From the NCBI RefSeq assembly GCF_030283205.1, contig NZ_JASNWF010000008.1:124001-188000 (forward strand): a stretch of DNA of 64,000 bases. Reading direction: 5' to 3'. A model generated the notes under the pieces. It was not told the DNA's origin. It saw only the letters and a list, made by a program, of their open reading frames with translations, and searched no databases. The translations under genes and the position numbers were made by a program. Shown piece after piece: positions 7,352-16,008 of this stretch (positions within the stretch are counted from its first letter, which is position 1; each line of letters begins with the position of its first letter). The stretch is from Actinomadura opuntiae. Lineage in GTDB: Bacteria; Actinomycetota; Actinomycetes; Streptosporangiales; Streptosporangiaceae.

Positions 7352-8866
7352 TCAGGCGCCGACGAGGTCGTCGCCGCGCTGCGCCGTCCGGGTGGACGCG
7401 GCGCCGGTGTAGCCGGTGAAGTCGGTGCCGGGCGGCTCCTGCCGGTCGTCGAACCCGCCGGGGACGACCGTCCGGCCGAGCCGCTGCCGCAGCTTGTACC
7501 GGGCGATACCGAACCAGAACCGCGGATCCTTCGCCATCTCCTTGAGCGACTTGTCGAGGTTGAACACCTTGGCGAACGTCTGCTCGACGTAGGCGTCCTC
7601 GCGGCTCGCGGCGTTGATGGCGTTGAAGATCGGCCAGCTGAGGCGGGCGGCGAGCCGGCGGCGCCAGGCCGCGACGACCTCGGTCCCGGTCGCGAAGTCG
7701 TAGGCCTGGTCCCGGGCCATCGCGAGCATCCACGGAACGTCCAGCGACTTCTTCTGCCGCGCGAGGAACTCGCGGAAGAAGGCGAGGTCGAGGGCGTCGC
7801 GCTCGCGCAGCATCGCGTCGAGGATGAGTGCCGAACGGGAGGCCGAGCTCATCCCCTGCGCGTAGAACGGGTTGAACGCGCAGATCGCGTCGCCGATGCA
7901 CACCAGCCCGACCGGAGGCACGTCGAGGAGGTCGAAGCGCCGCCACTTGTTGCCCGTCGAACGGGTCAGATGCACCTCGGAGGTCGGGGTGCACGCGCGG
8001 GCGGCCCGGCCGAAGAGGGGGGCCCGCACCCGGTCGGCCGCGGCCTCGAACGCCTCGACCTTGCGCGGCATCTCGATCCCCCACGACCCCATGCACACGA
8101 TGACGCGGTCGCCCTCGATGGGGAAGATGTTGCTGAGGAACTCATGCTCGGCGGGATGGTCGCCGGTGTCCTGGGCCGGGGTGACGACCAGGTGCTTCCA
8201 CCACCACGTCTCGGGACGCCGGTCGGCGGGCGGCAGGTCGTACCAGCGCGAGGTGTAGGTGACCTTGGCGTCGAGGGTCCGTTCGGGCGGCGCCGTCCAG
8301 CCGTCCGCGCGCAGCCAGTCGACGACCGAGGAGCCGCGGCCCAGCGCGTCGACGACCAGGTCGGCCGGCAGGTGACCGTCGCCGTCGGCGGTGCGGAACT
8401 CCACCCCCTCGACGCGTCCGCGCGCCGTCCCTCCCCCGGTGGACCGCAGGCCGGTGACGGTCACGCCCTCGCGGATCTCGATGGCGGGCACCTCGCGGAC
8501 CTTGTCGCGCAGGATCCGCTCGATGAGCACCCGCGAGCTGTAGACCATCGTCATCGACCCGGACTTGCGCGGGGCCCAGCCGTCGTTCTCGCAGTAGGCC
8601 GCGTCCATGGACGGCATCAGGTGCATCCCGCCCGCGGCGATCAGCGCCTCCTCGAAGCCGGGGAAGATCTCGCCGATCGCGCGGCGGCCGGAGTTGAGGA
8701 GGAAGTGCGGGTGCTTGCTCTGCGGGACGCCACGACGGTGCTGCGCGTCCGCGGGAAGCCGGTCCCGCTCCAGCACGATCACCTCGTCGAAGTGCCGCGC
8801 GAGCACGCCCGCGGCGCACAGCCCCGCCACGCTGCCGCCGAGCACCACGGCCGTGTTCCGTCGCAT
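7352..8866 (-). CDS. FAD-dependent monooxygenase/halogenase-like flavoprotein
   Basis: Predicted 504 aa. N-terminal FAD fold AVVLGGSVAGLCAAGVLARHF followed by the acidic EVIVLERD, and a later GLVCIGDAICAFNPFYAQGMS, the GD motif of the group A (p-hydroxybenzoate hydroxylase-like) flavin monooxygenases that contacts the ribityl chain. The halogenase signature WxWxIP is not present, although a WWWKHL segment occurs. I chose the ATG at 8866, preceded by GGAGGCCAGGG, over an upstream in-frame ATG at 8887. First gene of the operon with the membrane protein and TetR gene. Substrate unknown. Confidence 0.85.
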   Translation of the reverse strand: MRRNTAVVLGGSVAGLCAAGVLARHFDEVIVLERDRLPADAQHRRGVPQSKHPHFLLNSGRRAIGEIFPGFEEALIAAGGMHLMPSMDAAYCENDGWAPRKSGSMTMVYSSRVLIERILRDKVREVPAIEIREGVTVTGLRSTGGGTARGRVEGVEFRTADGDGHLPADLVVDALGRGSSVVDWLRADGWTAPPERTLDAKVTYTSRWYDLPPADRRPETWWWKHLVVTPAQDTGDHPAEHEFLSNIFPIEGDRVIVCMGSWGIEMPRKVEAFEAAADRVRAPLFGRAARACTPTSEVHLTRSTGNKWRRFDLLDVPPVGLVCIGDAICAFNPFYAQGMSSASRSALILDAMLRERDALDLAFFREFLARQKKSLDVPWMLAMARDQAYDFATGTEVVAAWRRRLAARLSWPIFNAINAASREDAYVEQTFAKVFNLDKSLKEMAKDPRFWFGIARYKLRQRLGRTVVPGGFDDRQEPPGTDFTGYTGAASTRTAQRGDDLVGA

Positions 8867-8879
8867 CCCTGGCCTCCAT

Positions 8880-8906
8880 TCATACATTTAGTGAGTGAAT
8901 GTATGA
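8880..8906. promoter_or_regulatory. Inverted-repeat operator upstream of FAD monooxygenase operon
   Basis: Perfect 9-bp arms TCATACATT (8880-8888) and AATGTATGA (8898-8906) separated by 9 bp, in an AT-rich island 13 bp upstream of the monooxygenase start. Spacing and symmetry are typical of TetR operators; the co-transcribed TetR gene is the obvious partner. Confidence 0.75.
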
Positions 8907-9015
8907 TTGAGGCCGCACCGCGTCAAGGGTCCGGGCGCGGCCGGTCATGACACGAGATTCCGGGACGGAGCCGGGCAACTGGACGGCACGGGCTCCCCTT
9001 CGCGATGATGCGCCA

Positions 9016-9447
9016 ATGTGGCGTGAGCTGATCGAACAACACACCCGCCAGGCCCGCTTCGCCTCGCCGGCCACGGAGGAGATGCTGTACCGGGCCGAGG
9101 AGAGCCTGGGCCATCTCCTGCCCGACGACCTGCTCAAACTCCTGGGGGAGACCGACGGCGTGATCGACGCCAACGGCTACAACCTGGTGTTCTCCGCCGA
9201 GCAGCTCATCCAGGGCAACCTGGAGATGCGCACCTACCCGGCACTGAAGCGGCTGTACATGGCGTTCGACCAGCTGCTGTTCTTCTCCGACGCCCCCGGC
9301 GACGGCAACCTGTTCGCCTACGCCCTCGTCCCCGAGGGACGGCCCGACATCTTCGTCTGGGACCACCGCACCGACAACCGGCGCTGCGTCGCGCCGTCGC
9401 TGGAGCACTTCATCGAGGACTGGCTCACCGGCCGCATCCGGCTGTGA
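9016..9447 (+). CDS. SMI1/KNR4 (SUKH) family protein
   Basis: Predicted 143 aa. Seen: ATEEMLYRAEESLGHLLPDDLLKLLGETDGV near the N-terminus and a later FVWDHRTDNRRCVAPSLEHFIEDWL, the hallmarks of SUKH-fold proteins. The family includes immunity proteins of polymorphic toxins, but no toxin gene is visible next door, so an orphan housekeeping role is equally likely. I start at the ATG at 9016 because family members begin close to MWRELI; an in-frame ATG at 8947 would add 23 residues. Neither has a strong ribosome site. Confidence 0.7.
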   Translation: MWRELIEQHTRQARFASPATEEMLYRAEESLGHLLPDDLLKLLGETDGVIDANGYNLVFSAEQLIQGNLEMRTYPALKRLYMAFDQLLFFSDAPGDGNLFAYALVPEGRPDIFVWDHRTDNRRCVAPSLEHFIEDWLTGRIRL

Positions 9448-9449
9448 CG

Positions 9450-10367
9450 TCAGGCGGAGGCGAGTTCGCGGAGCAGGTCGCGGGTGCGCCGGCGGGACGC
9501 GGCCCGGTCCGGCCCGACGGGGACGATGTTGGCCCAGATGTCGGTCGCCCCGGCGTCCAGCAGCGCCTGGAGCTGCCCGCGCACCGACTTCTCGTCGCCG
9601 ACGAGCGCGGCCTCGGCCGGTGACCCGGCACCGCCGATGTCCATGATGCGCCGGTAACTCGGCATCCCCGCGTACGCTCCGGCGGTCGCGGCGACCGCCT
9701 CCCGCGCCTGCGCCGTATCGTCGTGGACGGCGACGGGCAGCCCGGCGACGATGCGGGGCGCCGGACGCCCCGCCGCGGTGGCGGCGGCGTGGATCCGGGG
9801 CGCGATGTGGCCGTCGATCGCCTTGGCCGGCGCCATCCAGAGGACGGTGCCGTCGGCGTACTGGCCGGCGACGCGCAGCAGGCGCGGCGACAGGGCCGAC
9901 AGCAGCACCGGCACGGGACGACCGGCGCTCGCCATCCGGCCCGCGCTGCGGACCGACCAGTCCTCGCCCTGGAAGTCCACGGTCTCGCCACGCAGGAGGC
10001 CGGTGAGGATCCGGATGTACTCCTCCGTGCTGCGGCCGGGATGGTCGTAGGACATGCCGTACACGTCCCGGACCATCGCTTCATGGGACGGGCCGATGCC
10101 GATGGTGAGGCCGGGGCGGCCCATGGTGTCGGCGGCGGACACGGCCCGGTTGGCCTGCAGGAGCGGATGGCACGGGTAGGTCTGCAGCACGGCGGTGCCG
10201 AGCTCGATCGCCGAGGTCTCCCGTCCGGCCAGCGCCATCGGGGTGAGCGGGTCACCGGTGACGAGGCTGGCGTACCACAGCGAGCTGAACCCGTCCGCCT
10301 CCGCCTGCCGCGCCTGCTCGACGATCGCGTCGGGTGTCGAAGCGCCCCCGGTCAGGCCGATGCGCAT
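9450..10367 (-). CDS. LLM-class F420-dependent oxidoreductase
   Basis: Predicted 305-aa TIM-barrel flavin/F420 enzyme of the luciferase-like superfamily, close to the TIGR03564 type. Seen: MRIGLTGG start with GGGAGG ribosome site, LGTAVLQTYPCHPLLQANRAVSAADTM, the conserved GPSHEAMVRDVYGM motif, and PVLLSALSPRLLRVAGQYADGTVLWMAPAK. These enzymes usually use F420H2 to reduce or oxidise carbonyl or unsaturated substrates. It closes a minus-strand group whose upstream members are the CoA-transferase and NTF2-like remnants. It resembles the LLM gene at 55851 (shared GPSH and DGTVLWMA motifs). Confidence 0.85.
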   Translation of the reverse strand: MRIGLTGGASTPDAIVEQARQAEADGFSSLWYASLVTGDPLTPMALAGRETSAIELGTAVLQTYPCHPLLQANRAVSAADTMGRPGLTIGIGPSHEAMVRDVYGMSYDHPGRSTEEYIRILTGLLRGETVDFQGEDWSVRSAGRMASAGRPVPVLLSALSPRLLRVAGQYADGTVLWMAPAKAIDGHIAPRIHAAATAAGRPAPRIVAGLPVAVHDDTAQAREAVAATAGAYAGMPSYRRIMDIGGAGSPAEAALVGDEKSVRGQLQALLDAGATDIWANIVPVGPDRAASRRRTRDLLRELASA

Positions 10368-10401
10368 GCGGCCTCCCGCCGGGCTCGGGGCCAGGCCGCC
10401 G

Positions 10402-10835
10402 TCATCGGGCGCCCTCCCGCGTCTCGGACGACCAGCGGGCGGGCGCGGGCGTCTCCAGGAGCAGCGGCCGCCGGTAGGACAGGTCGTCCCTGTCCCGCGT
10501 CCCTTTCAGGTAGCCCTGGTCGGTGAAGAACGGGGACCGCAGCACGGAGGCGTCGGCGGTGAACATGGCCTCGACGGTGCAGCGGCGCAGCGCGATGCGC
10601 CACCGGCCGTCGCGCCGTTCGAGGCGGTCGAGGTAGCGCCCGTTGATGACCTGCGCGGTCCGTCCGTCCCTGCCGACCAGCACGACGAGGGAGTAGCTCT
10701 CGCAGTGCGCGACGTCGCCGTCGATCTCGCAGGAGTGGGTGGTGATGTTGTGCAGGTGGGTCTGCGAGGTGGCGGCGTGCGCCGGGTTGACCCAGGCGGC
10801 GTACTCGGCGCCGGAGTTGGTGGCCAGGCCGCGGC
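10402..10835 (-). pseudogene. NTF2-like (SnoaL-type) gene remnant lacking its N-terminus
   Basis: The reading frame that ends at 10402 encodes the C-terminal two thirds of an NTF2-like protein: QTHLHNITTHSCEIDGDVAH, then YLDRLERRDGRWRIALRRC, the typical SnoaL_4 core. Upstream of about 10835 the frame turns into antisense-like Arg-rich noise, so the first roughly 70 residues and the start codon are missing. The break coincides exactly with the truncation of the adjacent CoA-transferase, indicating one deletion. Confidence 0.75.
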
Positions 10836-11390
10836 GACGCCGTCGGCCAGCATGAACGGCGGGAGGGTCGGCGGCCCGTCCGCCTCGCCGGTGACCTGGG
10901 CGAAGCCGCTCATCGCCTCGGCGAGCGTCCCGTAGCCGGGCCGGTCGCTCTTGGGGCCGCCGTGCCCGTAGCCGGTGATGTGCGCGACGACGACGTGCGG
11001 GTGCGCGGCGTGCACCGAGTCGAAGTCGAGGCCCCACCGCGCCAGGGCGCTCGGCCGGTTGCCGACGACGAGCACGTCGGCGACGTCCAGCAGCCGGTGG
11101 AGCACCCGCCGGCCGGCGGGCTCGCGCAGGTCGAGGGTCACGCTCCTCTTGTTGCGGCCGATGCTCTTCCAGACCAGGCCGATGCCGTCGCGGCGGTCGC
11201 CCCAGGTGCGCATCGGGTCCCCGGCGCCCGGCGGCTCCACCTTGATCACCTCGGCGCCGAACTCGCCGAGCGCGGTGGCGACCGTCGGGCCCGCCGCGAG
11301 GGTGGCCGCCTCGATCACGCGCAGCCCGTGCAGCGGCCCACGTGCCCCAGACGGCTCCTCGCCGGTGACCGGCCTTTCCTGCTCGACCAC
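10836..11390 (-). pseudogene. CaiB/BaiF CoA-transferase, 5' fragment truncated by deletion
   Basis: A GTG at 11390 with a GGAGGAC ribosome site opens a class III CoA-transferase: GLRVIEAATLAAGPTVATALGEFGAEVIKVE, NKRSVTLDLREP, HITGYGHGGP and the catalytic-Asp segment FMLADGVAA. Directly after this, near 10836, similarity stops and the sequence continues in another frame as the NTF2-like remnant. Normal family members have some 200 further residues. The frame itself stays open to 10506, so a chimeric product of about 294 aa with a nonsense tail could be made. Confidence 0.8.
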
Positions 11391-11427
11391 GCTGTGTCCT
11401 CCGTGAACGCCGGCCGCGGCCGATCCG

Positions 11428-12387
11428 CTACCGTCCCGCGAGCCGGGCGACGACGGGCGCGAAGCGCTCCATCTCCCGCTGCTGGACGCTGATGTAGTTC
11501 GCGCCGAACACCTCGCGGCGCTGCTGGAGCCGGTCGGCCACCTCGCCGGCGGAACCGGCCAGCACGTTGGGGTGGTCGAGGAGCCCGTCCGGCGGCACGC
11601 CCATGAGCTTCGCGACGCGCACGACGGCACCGGCCGGGTCGTCGGTGATCTCGGTGAAGAAGGGCGAGCTCTCGATCTCCAGGCCGGCGAGGCGCTCCCC
11701 CGCCGCGTCCCGGACGACGGCGAAGCGGTGCGCCGCCTCCTGCGCGGGCGTGCGGCCGGCCTCGTTCACCGGGTCGAACGGCACGTTGTTGATGCTGACG
11801 ACGTCGGCCTCGCGGGCGGCGAGGGTCAGCACGCGCCTGCGCGCGCCGCCGATCATGATCGGCGGGTGGGGGCGCTGGACGGGCAGCGGCAGACCCGCGT
11901 ACCCGGCGGCGGTCGCGAACCCGCCGCGGTGGTCGAGCGGTTCGCCGCTCCAGTGCGCCTTGAGCAGGGCGACGACGTCCGCCAGCTTGTCGACGCGGCG
12001 GGCGGGCGGCGCGAAGTCCAGGCCCATCGCCCGGTACTCGGGCTCGCTCCATCCGGCGCCGATCCCGAACTCGAGCCTCCCGTCGGACAGCAGGTCGAGC
12101 GTCGCGGCCTCCTTCGCCAGGACGGCCGGGACATGGTAGTCGACGCAGAACACGCGGCAGCCGACCCGGAGCGTCCCGGTCACCGCGGCGGCCGTCGCCA
12201 TCGCGGCGACCGGCGCGAGGTGCTGCGGCGGCAGCCGCGACTCGCGGGCCGCCGGGCCCGGCCCGAGGTAGTGGTCCGCGACGAACAGCGTGGCGTAGCC
12301 CAGGTCCTCGACCTTGCGGGCGAGGTCGCGCCACTGCGCCCCCGCGGTCGCCTTGGTCGCCTGGACGGCGAACCGGAAAGGATGCAT
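11428..12387 (-). CDS. LLM-class F420-dependent oxidoreductase (TIGR03621-like)
   Basis: Predicted 319 aa. Seen: FRFAVQATKATAGAQWRDLARKVEDLGYATLFVADHY, LRVGCRVFCVDYHVPAVLAKEAATLDLLSDGRLEFGIGAGW and PIMIGG, all typical of the LLM superfamily. The ATG at 12387 has no ribosome site but TAAATAT lies just upstream, so translation may be leaderless. An upstream in-frame ATG (12540) would overlap the divergent crotonase gene and is rejected. First gene of the minus-strand group carrying the deletion scar. Confidence 0.85.
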   Translation of the reverse strand: MHPFRFAVQATKATAGAQWRDLARKVEDLGYATLFVADHYLGPGPAARESRLPPQHLAPVAAMATAAAVTGTLRVGCRVFCVDYHVPAVLAKEAATLDLLSDGRLEFGIGAGWSEPEYRAMGLDFAPPARRVDKLADVVALLKAHWSGEPLDHRGGFATAAGYAGLPLPVQRPHPPIMIGGARRRVLTLAAREADVVSINNVPFDPVNEAGRTPAQEAAHRFAVVRDAAGERLAGLEIESSPFFTEITDDPAGAVVRVAKLMGVPPDGLLDHPNVLAGSAGEVADRLQQRREVFGANYISVQQREMERFAPVVARLAGR

Positions 12388-12444
12388 ATTTAGAACCGTA
12401 CGCCAAAACTCTGCCGTACAACAGGGCGAGCCGAGGGGACGCCG

Positions 12445-13299
12445 ATGGTCAGGCGCACGCGATACGAGGACTACAGGGACCGCTACCCCAACTACCGGTT
12501 CGAGCTGACCGAGGACGGCATCCTGCTCATGCAGTGCCACACCGGCGGCGGGAGCCTGGTGTGGGACTGGAAGTCACACGACGACATGGCCGACGCGTTC
12601 GCCGACGTCGCCGGCGACCGCGAGATCAAGGTGCTCATCCACACCGGCTCCGGCGAGAACTACAACGCCGACTGGGGCCTGATGCCCGACGGCACCCTTC
12701 CCGACCCGCCGATGTACGACGCCATGCCCGGCGTCCGGGGGCTGCACAAGCTGGACGAGAAGGCCTGGTACAACCGGCAGCTCCAGCAGAACGTCCTCGA
12801 GGTGGACGTGCCGATGATCAGCGTGGTCAACGGCCCGTGCAACATCCACTCCGAGGTGCCGCTGATGGGCGACATCGTCCTGGCCTCCGAGGACGCCTAC
12901 TTCCAGGACGTGTCGCACTTCCCGCGCGGCCAGGTCCCCGGCGACGGCCAGCACGTGATCTGGAGCTTCCTCGTCGGCCACAACCGCGCCCGCTACTTCC
13001 TGCTGACCGGCAAGAAGCTGCCGGCGCAGGAGGCGCGCGAGTGGGGCGCGGTCAACGAGGTCCTGCCGAAGGACCAGGTGCTCGACCGGGCATGGGAACT
13101 GGCCCGCGAGCTGGTCAAGCGGCCGCCGATGGTGCTGCGTTACACGCGGCAGCTGTTCACCCAGAACCTCAAGCGCGCCTACCTGGAGGAACTCGGCCAC
13201 GGCCTGGCGCGCGAGACGTACGCGCAGCAGGAGTTCTTCCCCTTCGGCGGCGGCATGGAGCCCCTGGACCGCGCATGGAACGACAAGCCGTGGTCATGA
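12445..13299 (+). CDS. Crotonase-fold C-C hydrolase, 6-oxocamphor hydrolase-like
   Basis: Predicted 284 aa. Annotation as enoyl-CoA hydratase would miss the point: the sequence tracks Rhodococcus 6-oxocamphor hydrolase, a retro-Claisen beta-diketone hydrolase that does not use CoA esters. As I recall its sequence, shared stretches include GSLVW, CDRE/GDRE, DIVLA, FQD-HFP-G-VPGDG-HV-W and RYFLLTG. With a constant offset of 13, the OCH active-site residues His122, His145 and Asp154 fall on His135, His158 and Asp167. Start ATG follows GAGGGGACGCCG. It precedes a Rieske oxygenase, suggesting cleavage of a cyclic diketone formed by oxidation. The alignment is mine, by eye. Confidence 0.8.
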   Translation: MVRRTRYEDYRDRYPNYRFELTEDGILLMQCHTGGGSLVWDWKSHDDMADAFADVAGDREIKVLIHTGSGENYNADWGLMPDGTLPDPPMYDAMPGVRGLHKLDEKAWYNRQLQQNVLEVDVPMISVVNGPCNIHSEVPLMGDIVLASEDAYFQDVSHFPRGQVPGDGQHVIWSFLVGHNRARYFLLTGKKLPAQEAREWGAVNEVLPKDQVLDRAWELARELVKRPPMVLRYTRQLFTQNLKRAYLEELGHGLARETYAQQEFFPFGGGMEPLDRAWNDKPWS

Positions 13300-13378
13300 C
13301 CACAAGCAAGACATCAATCTACCGTTCGATAAGGAAACTGATGAGCGTCAGCGTGAGGCGACAGCAAGGAGACGGGGC

Positions 13379-14680
13379 ATGACAGAGCTGCGGCAGCGCC
13401 TGGCCACGGGACGGGGCAAGTTCACCCCGGACTACCCCGACCTCGGCACCGGGCCCGTGGACCAGGAGGACTCCATCTCCCCGGAGTTCTTCGCCGCGGA
13501 ACGGGAGGCGGTGTTCAAGCGCTCCTGGCTGTACGTCGGCCGATCCGAGCGCCTGCCGCGGCCGGGGACGTTCTTCACCCGCGAACTGCCCGGCCTGGCG
13601 TCCATCGTCATCGCGCGGCGGCGGGACGGGACGGTCAACGCCTTCCACAACGTGTGCGCGCACCGCGGCAACAAGGTCGTCTGGCAGGAGCACCCGCAGG
13701 AGGAGTCCAGGGGCTCGTGCCGCGAGTTCACCTGCAAGTACCACGGCTGGCGGTACGGGCTGGACGGCCGCGTCACCCACGTCACCAACGAGGAGGAGTT
13801 CTTCGGCCTCGACAAGGACTCGCTGCGGATGCCGCCGGTGCACTGCGAGGAGTTCGCCGGGTTCGTCTTCGTCAACCTCGCCGACGACCCCGTCCCGCTG
13901 CGCGCCTACCTGGGCGACCGCCTCCTCGAACTGGAGGCGTACCCGTTCGGCGAGATGACGCAGCACTACGGGTTCTCGGCGCCGATCCGCGGCAACTGGA
14001 AGCTCGCCGTCGACTCGGTCTGCGAGTGGTACCACCCGCCGTACGTCCACGCCCGCTTCATCGCCAAGGACATCGCGAAGGCCGAGAAGCTCGTCCCGCC
14101 GGTCGACTCCTACCACTACGACCTGTTCACCCCGCACATGCTCACCTCGGTGCCCGGGCCGCCGCCGCTGCCGCCGCGCGAGCCCGGCACCGCCGGCCCC
14201 GCCGAGCGCGACCAGATCTGGGTGTACAAGCTGTTCCGGGCCGGGCTGTTCGGTCCCGACGACGTCCCCGACCTCGGCCCGCTCCCCGAGTTCCTCAACA
14301 AGGGAAAGATCAAGTCCTGGGGCAACGACCAGTTCTGGCTGTTCCCGAACCTGTCGGTCCAGATCTGGGCGCGCGGCTTCTACATCACCTACACCTACTG
14401 GCCCGAGTCGGTGGACAAGCACACCTACGACATCGACCTGTACTTCGTCCCGCCGAAGAACGCCCGGGAACGCCTGGCGCAGGAGCTCGTCGTCGACAGC
14501 ACCATCGAGTTCGCGATGCAGGACGTCAACACCATCGAAGCGACGCAGATGGGCCTGTCGACGCGCGCCAACCAGCGGTTCCACCTGTCCGACCAGGAAC
14601 TGCTCATCCGCAAGTTCCACAGGACCGTCCGCGACACCGTGGCCGCGCACCAGGCCCGCGACACCGAGAAGGAGGGCTGA
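13379..14680 (+). CDS. Rieske non-heme iron oxygenase, alpha subunit
   Basis: Predicted 433-aa ring-hydroxylating or demethylating oxygenase. The Rieske 2Fe-2S ligands are Cys93/His95 (CAHRG) and Cys119/His122 (CKYHGW). The mononuclear iron site is DSVCEWYHPPYVH, with Asp212 as the inter-subunit electron bridge candidate and His219/His224 as ligands; Asp382 in FAMQDVNTIEA is a likely third ligand. Start ATG follows AAGGAGACGGGGC. The gene overlaps the next small ORF by one base. No ferredoxin or reductase is adjacent; the KshB-like reductase at 49272 could supply electrons. Substrate unknown; the neighbouring OCH-like hydrolase suggests an alicyclic compound. Confidence 0.88.
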   Translation: MTELRQRLATGRGKFTPDYPDLGTGPVDQEDSISPEFFAAEREAVFKRSWLYVGRSERLPRPGTFFTRELPGLASIVIARRRDGTVNAFHNVCAHRGNKVVWQEHPQEESRGSCREFTCKYHGWRYGLDGRVTHVTNEEEFFGLDKDSLRMPPVHCEEFAGFVFVNLADDPVPLRAYLGDRLLELEAYPFGEMTQHYGFSAPIRGNWKLAVDSVCEWYHPPYVHARFIAKDIAKAEKLVPPVDSYHYDLFTPHMLTSVPGPPPLPPREPGTAGPAERDQIWVYKLFRAGLFGPDDVPDLGPLPEFLNKGKIKSWGNDQFWLFPNLSVQIWARGFYITYTYWPESVDKHTYDIDLYFVPPKNARERLAQELVVDSTIEFAMQDVNTIEATQMGLSTRANQRFHLSDQELLIRKFHRTVRDTVAAHQARDTEKEG

Positions 14681-15021
14681 TGCCGACCACCGCGACCGGC
14701 CTGCCCGCCCAGTTCGCCGAGTTGGAGCCGTGGGTCGCCGACTGGGCGCGCCCGACCCGGCAGGAACGCTACGACATGCGCCTGTCGAAGACGTTCGACC
14801 AGCTGGCCGCCTTCTACGACGCCATCGCCCCGCGCGCGGAGGAGGCCGTCGAGTACCTCAACACGCTCGACCTCGGCGACCTGCCCGAGGACGCGACGCG
14901 GCTGCTGCGGCTGCTGTACTCGATGATCCTCGTCTCGTACGCGGTCAACGTCTTCCACCAGCCCCGCATCCCCGACTCCGGCGCCGCCTTCTTCGACACG
15001 ACCGCCGAACCGGCCGTGTGA
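14680..15021 (+). CDS. Small partner protein of the Rieske oxygenase, unknown family
   Basis: Predicted 113 aa, start ATG overlapping the oxygenase stop (TGATG) with GGAGGG upstream, so the two are translationally coupled. It is soluble and helical (FDQLAAFYDAIAPRAEEAVEYLNTL, then LLRLLYSMILVSYAVNVFHQP), with no metal-binding Cys cluster, so it is not a ferredoxin, and it does not look like a beta subunit of dioxygenases. It might be an accessory or assembly subunit; I do not recognise the family. Confidence 0.75.
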   Translation: MPTTATGLPAQFAELEPWVADWARPTRQERYDMRLSKTFDQLAAFYDAIAPRAEEAVEYLNTLDLGDLPEDATRLLRLLYSMILVSYAVNVFHQPRIPDSGAAFFDTTAEPAV

Positions 15022-15076
15022 GCGGGGACGTGCGACGGGCGCGCCCCGCCGGCGGCCCCGCGGATAGCCTTCCGGC

Positions 15077-15997
15077 GTGATGGAAGCCCACGTGGAGACC
15101 GACGTCGACTTCCCGCGCGTCCAGGTCGGGCCGAACCCGCAGCATCTGGTCCTCGGGCTGTTCACCGACTACTGGTTCGGCACCGAGGAGTACCTGCCGT
15201 CCGCCGCGCTGGTCGAGCTGCTCACCGAGTTCGCCAACTCGCAGGCCAGCGCCCGCGCCGCGATCGCCCGGCTCGCCCGGCGCGACCTCCTCCAGGCGGC
15301 GAAGGCGGGCCGGCGGACGTTCTACCGGATGACGCCGGCCGCGGCCCGCGCGCTGGAGCTGACCCAGCGGCGCATCGTGGAGTTCCGCGCCGGGGACCGG
15401 GCGTGGGACGGCGCGTGGACGACCGTCCTGTTCTCGGTCCCCGACGAGCAGCGCGACCTGCGGTACGTCATCCGGACGCGGCTGCGCTGGCTCGGCTACG
15501 CCCCGCTGTACGACAGCGTGTGGGTGTCGCCCCATGCGGACCGCGACCAGACCGTCGAGCTGCTCGAAAGCCTGGCGGTGGAGCACGCGACCGTCCTGCG
15601 CGCCGAGGTGACGTACGCCGCCGGCCCCGGCGACCCGCTGTCGGCATGGGACGTCGGCGCGATCGCCGCGCGCTACGAGGCGTTCATCGCCGAGCACGAA
15701 CCGCTGCTCCACCGCGTCGAGCACGGGCAGGTCGGCACGGCGGAGGCGCTCGTCACCCGGACCGACGTCAAGGACGCCTGGCGGGAGCTGGTGAGCCTCG
15801 ACCCCGAACTGCCGGAGCGGCTGCTGCCCGCCCCGTGGCCCGGCCGGCGGGCGCGCGCCCTCTTCGCCGGGATCTACGACGGTCTCGGGCCGCTGGCGGA
15901 GGCGCGCGTCCGCCAGATCATCGCCAGGCACGACGCGGCGCTCGCCGGGCTGGCGCGGCACCGCACCACGACCGGCACGCCGCCGTCCGAACCGTGA
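15077..15997 (+). CDS. PaaX-family transcriptional regulator
   Basis: Predicted 306 aa. N-terminal winged helix (HLVLGLFTDYWFG, then SQASARAAIARLARRDLLQ), a middle domain with the PaaX hallmark WDGAWTTVLFSVPDEQRDLRYVIRTRLRWLGYAPLYDSVWVSP, and the C-terminal domain with RRARALFAGIYDGL. PaaX-type proteins repress aromatic acid degradation operons in response to acyl-CoA ligands. GTG at 15077 and ATG at 15080 are adjacent candidate starts. Located just after the Rieske/OCH-like pair, it is the likely local controller. Confidence 0.88.
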   Translation: MMEAHVETDVDFPRVQVGPNPQHLVLGLFTDYWFGTEEYLPSAALVELLTEFANSQASARAAIARLARRDLLQAAKAGRRTFYRMTPAAARALELTQRRIVEFRAGDRAWDGAWTTVLFSVPDEQRDLRYVIRTRLRWLGYAPLYDSVWVSPHADRDQTVELLESLAVEHATVLRAEVTYAAGPGDPLSAWDVGAIAARYEAFIAEHEPLLHRVEHGQVGTAEALVTRTDVKDAWRELVSLDPELPERLLPAPWPGRRARALFAGIYDGLGPLAEARVRQIIARHDAALAGLARHRTTTGTPPSEP

Positions 15998-16008
15998 GGA
16001 ACCAGAGC

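Noticed and set aside
9016..9447. SMI1/KNR4 protein as immunity gene of a toxin system
   Set aside because: No toxin, secretion or other immunity genes are adjacent; SUKH proteins also have non-toxin roles.
10402..11390. Single sequencing frameshift in one gene
   Set aside because: The two halves belong to different protein families, each missing its facing part, so a base error cannot explain it; a deletion or assembly collapse can.
12445..13299. Standard enoyl-CoA hydratase
   Set aside because: The catalytic Glu pair is not recognisable, whereas three OCH active-site residues align with a constant offset.
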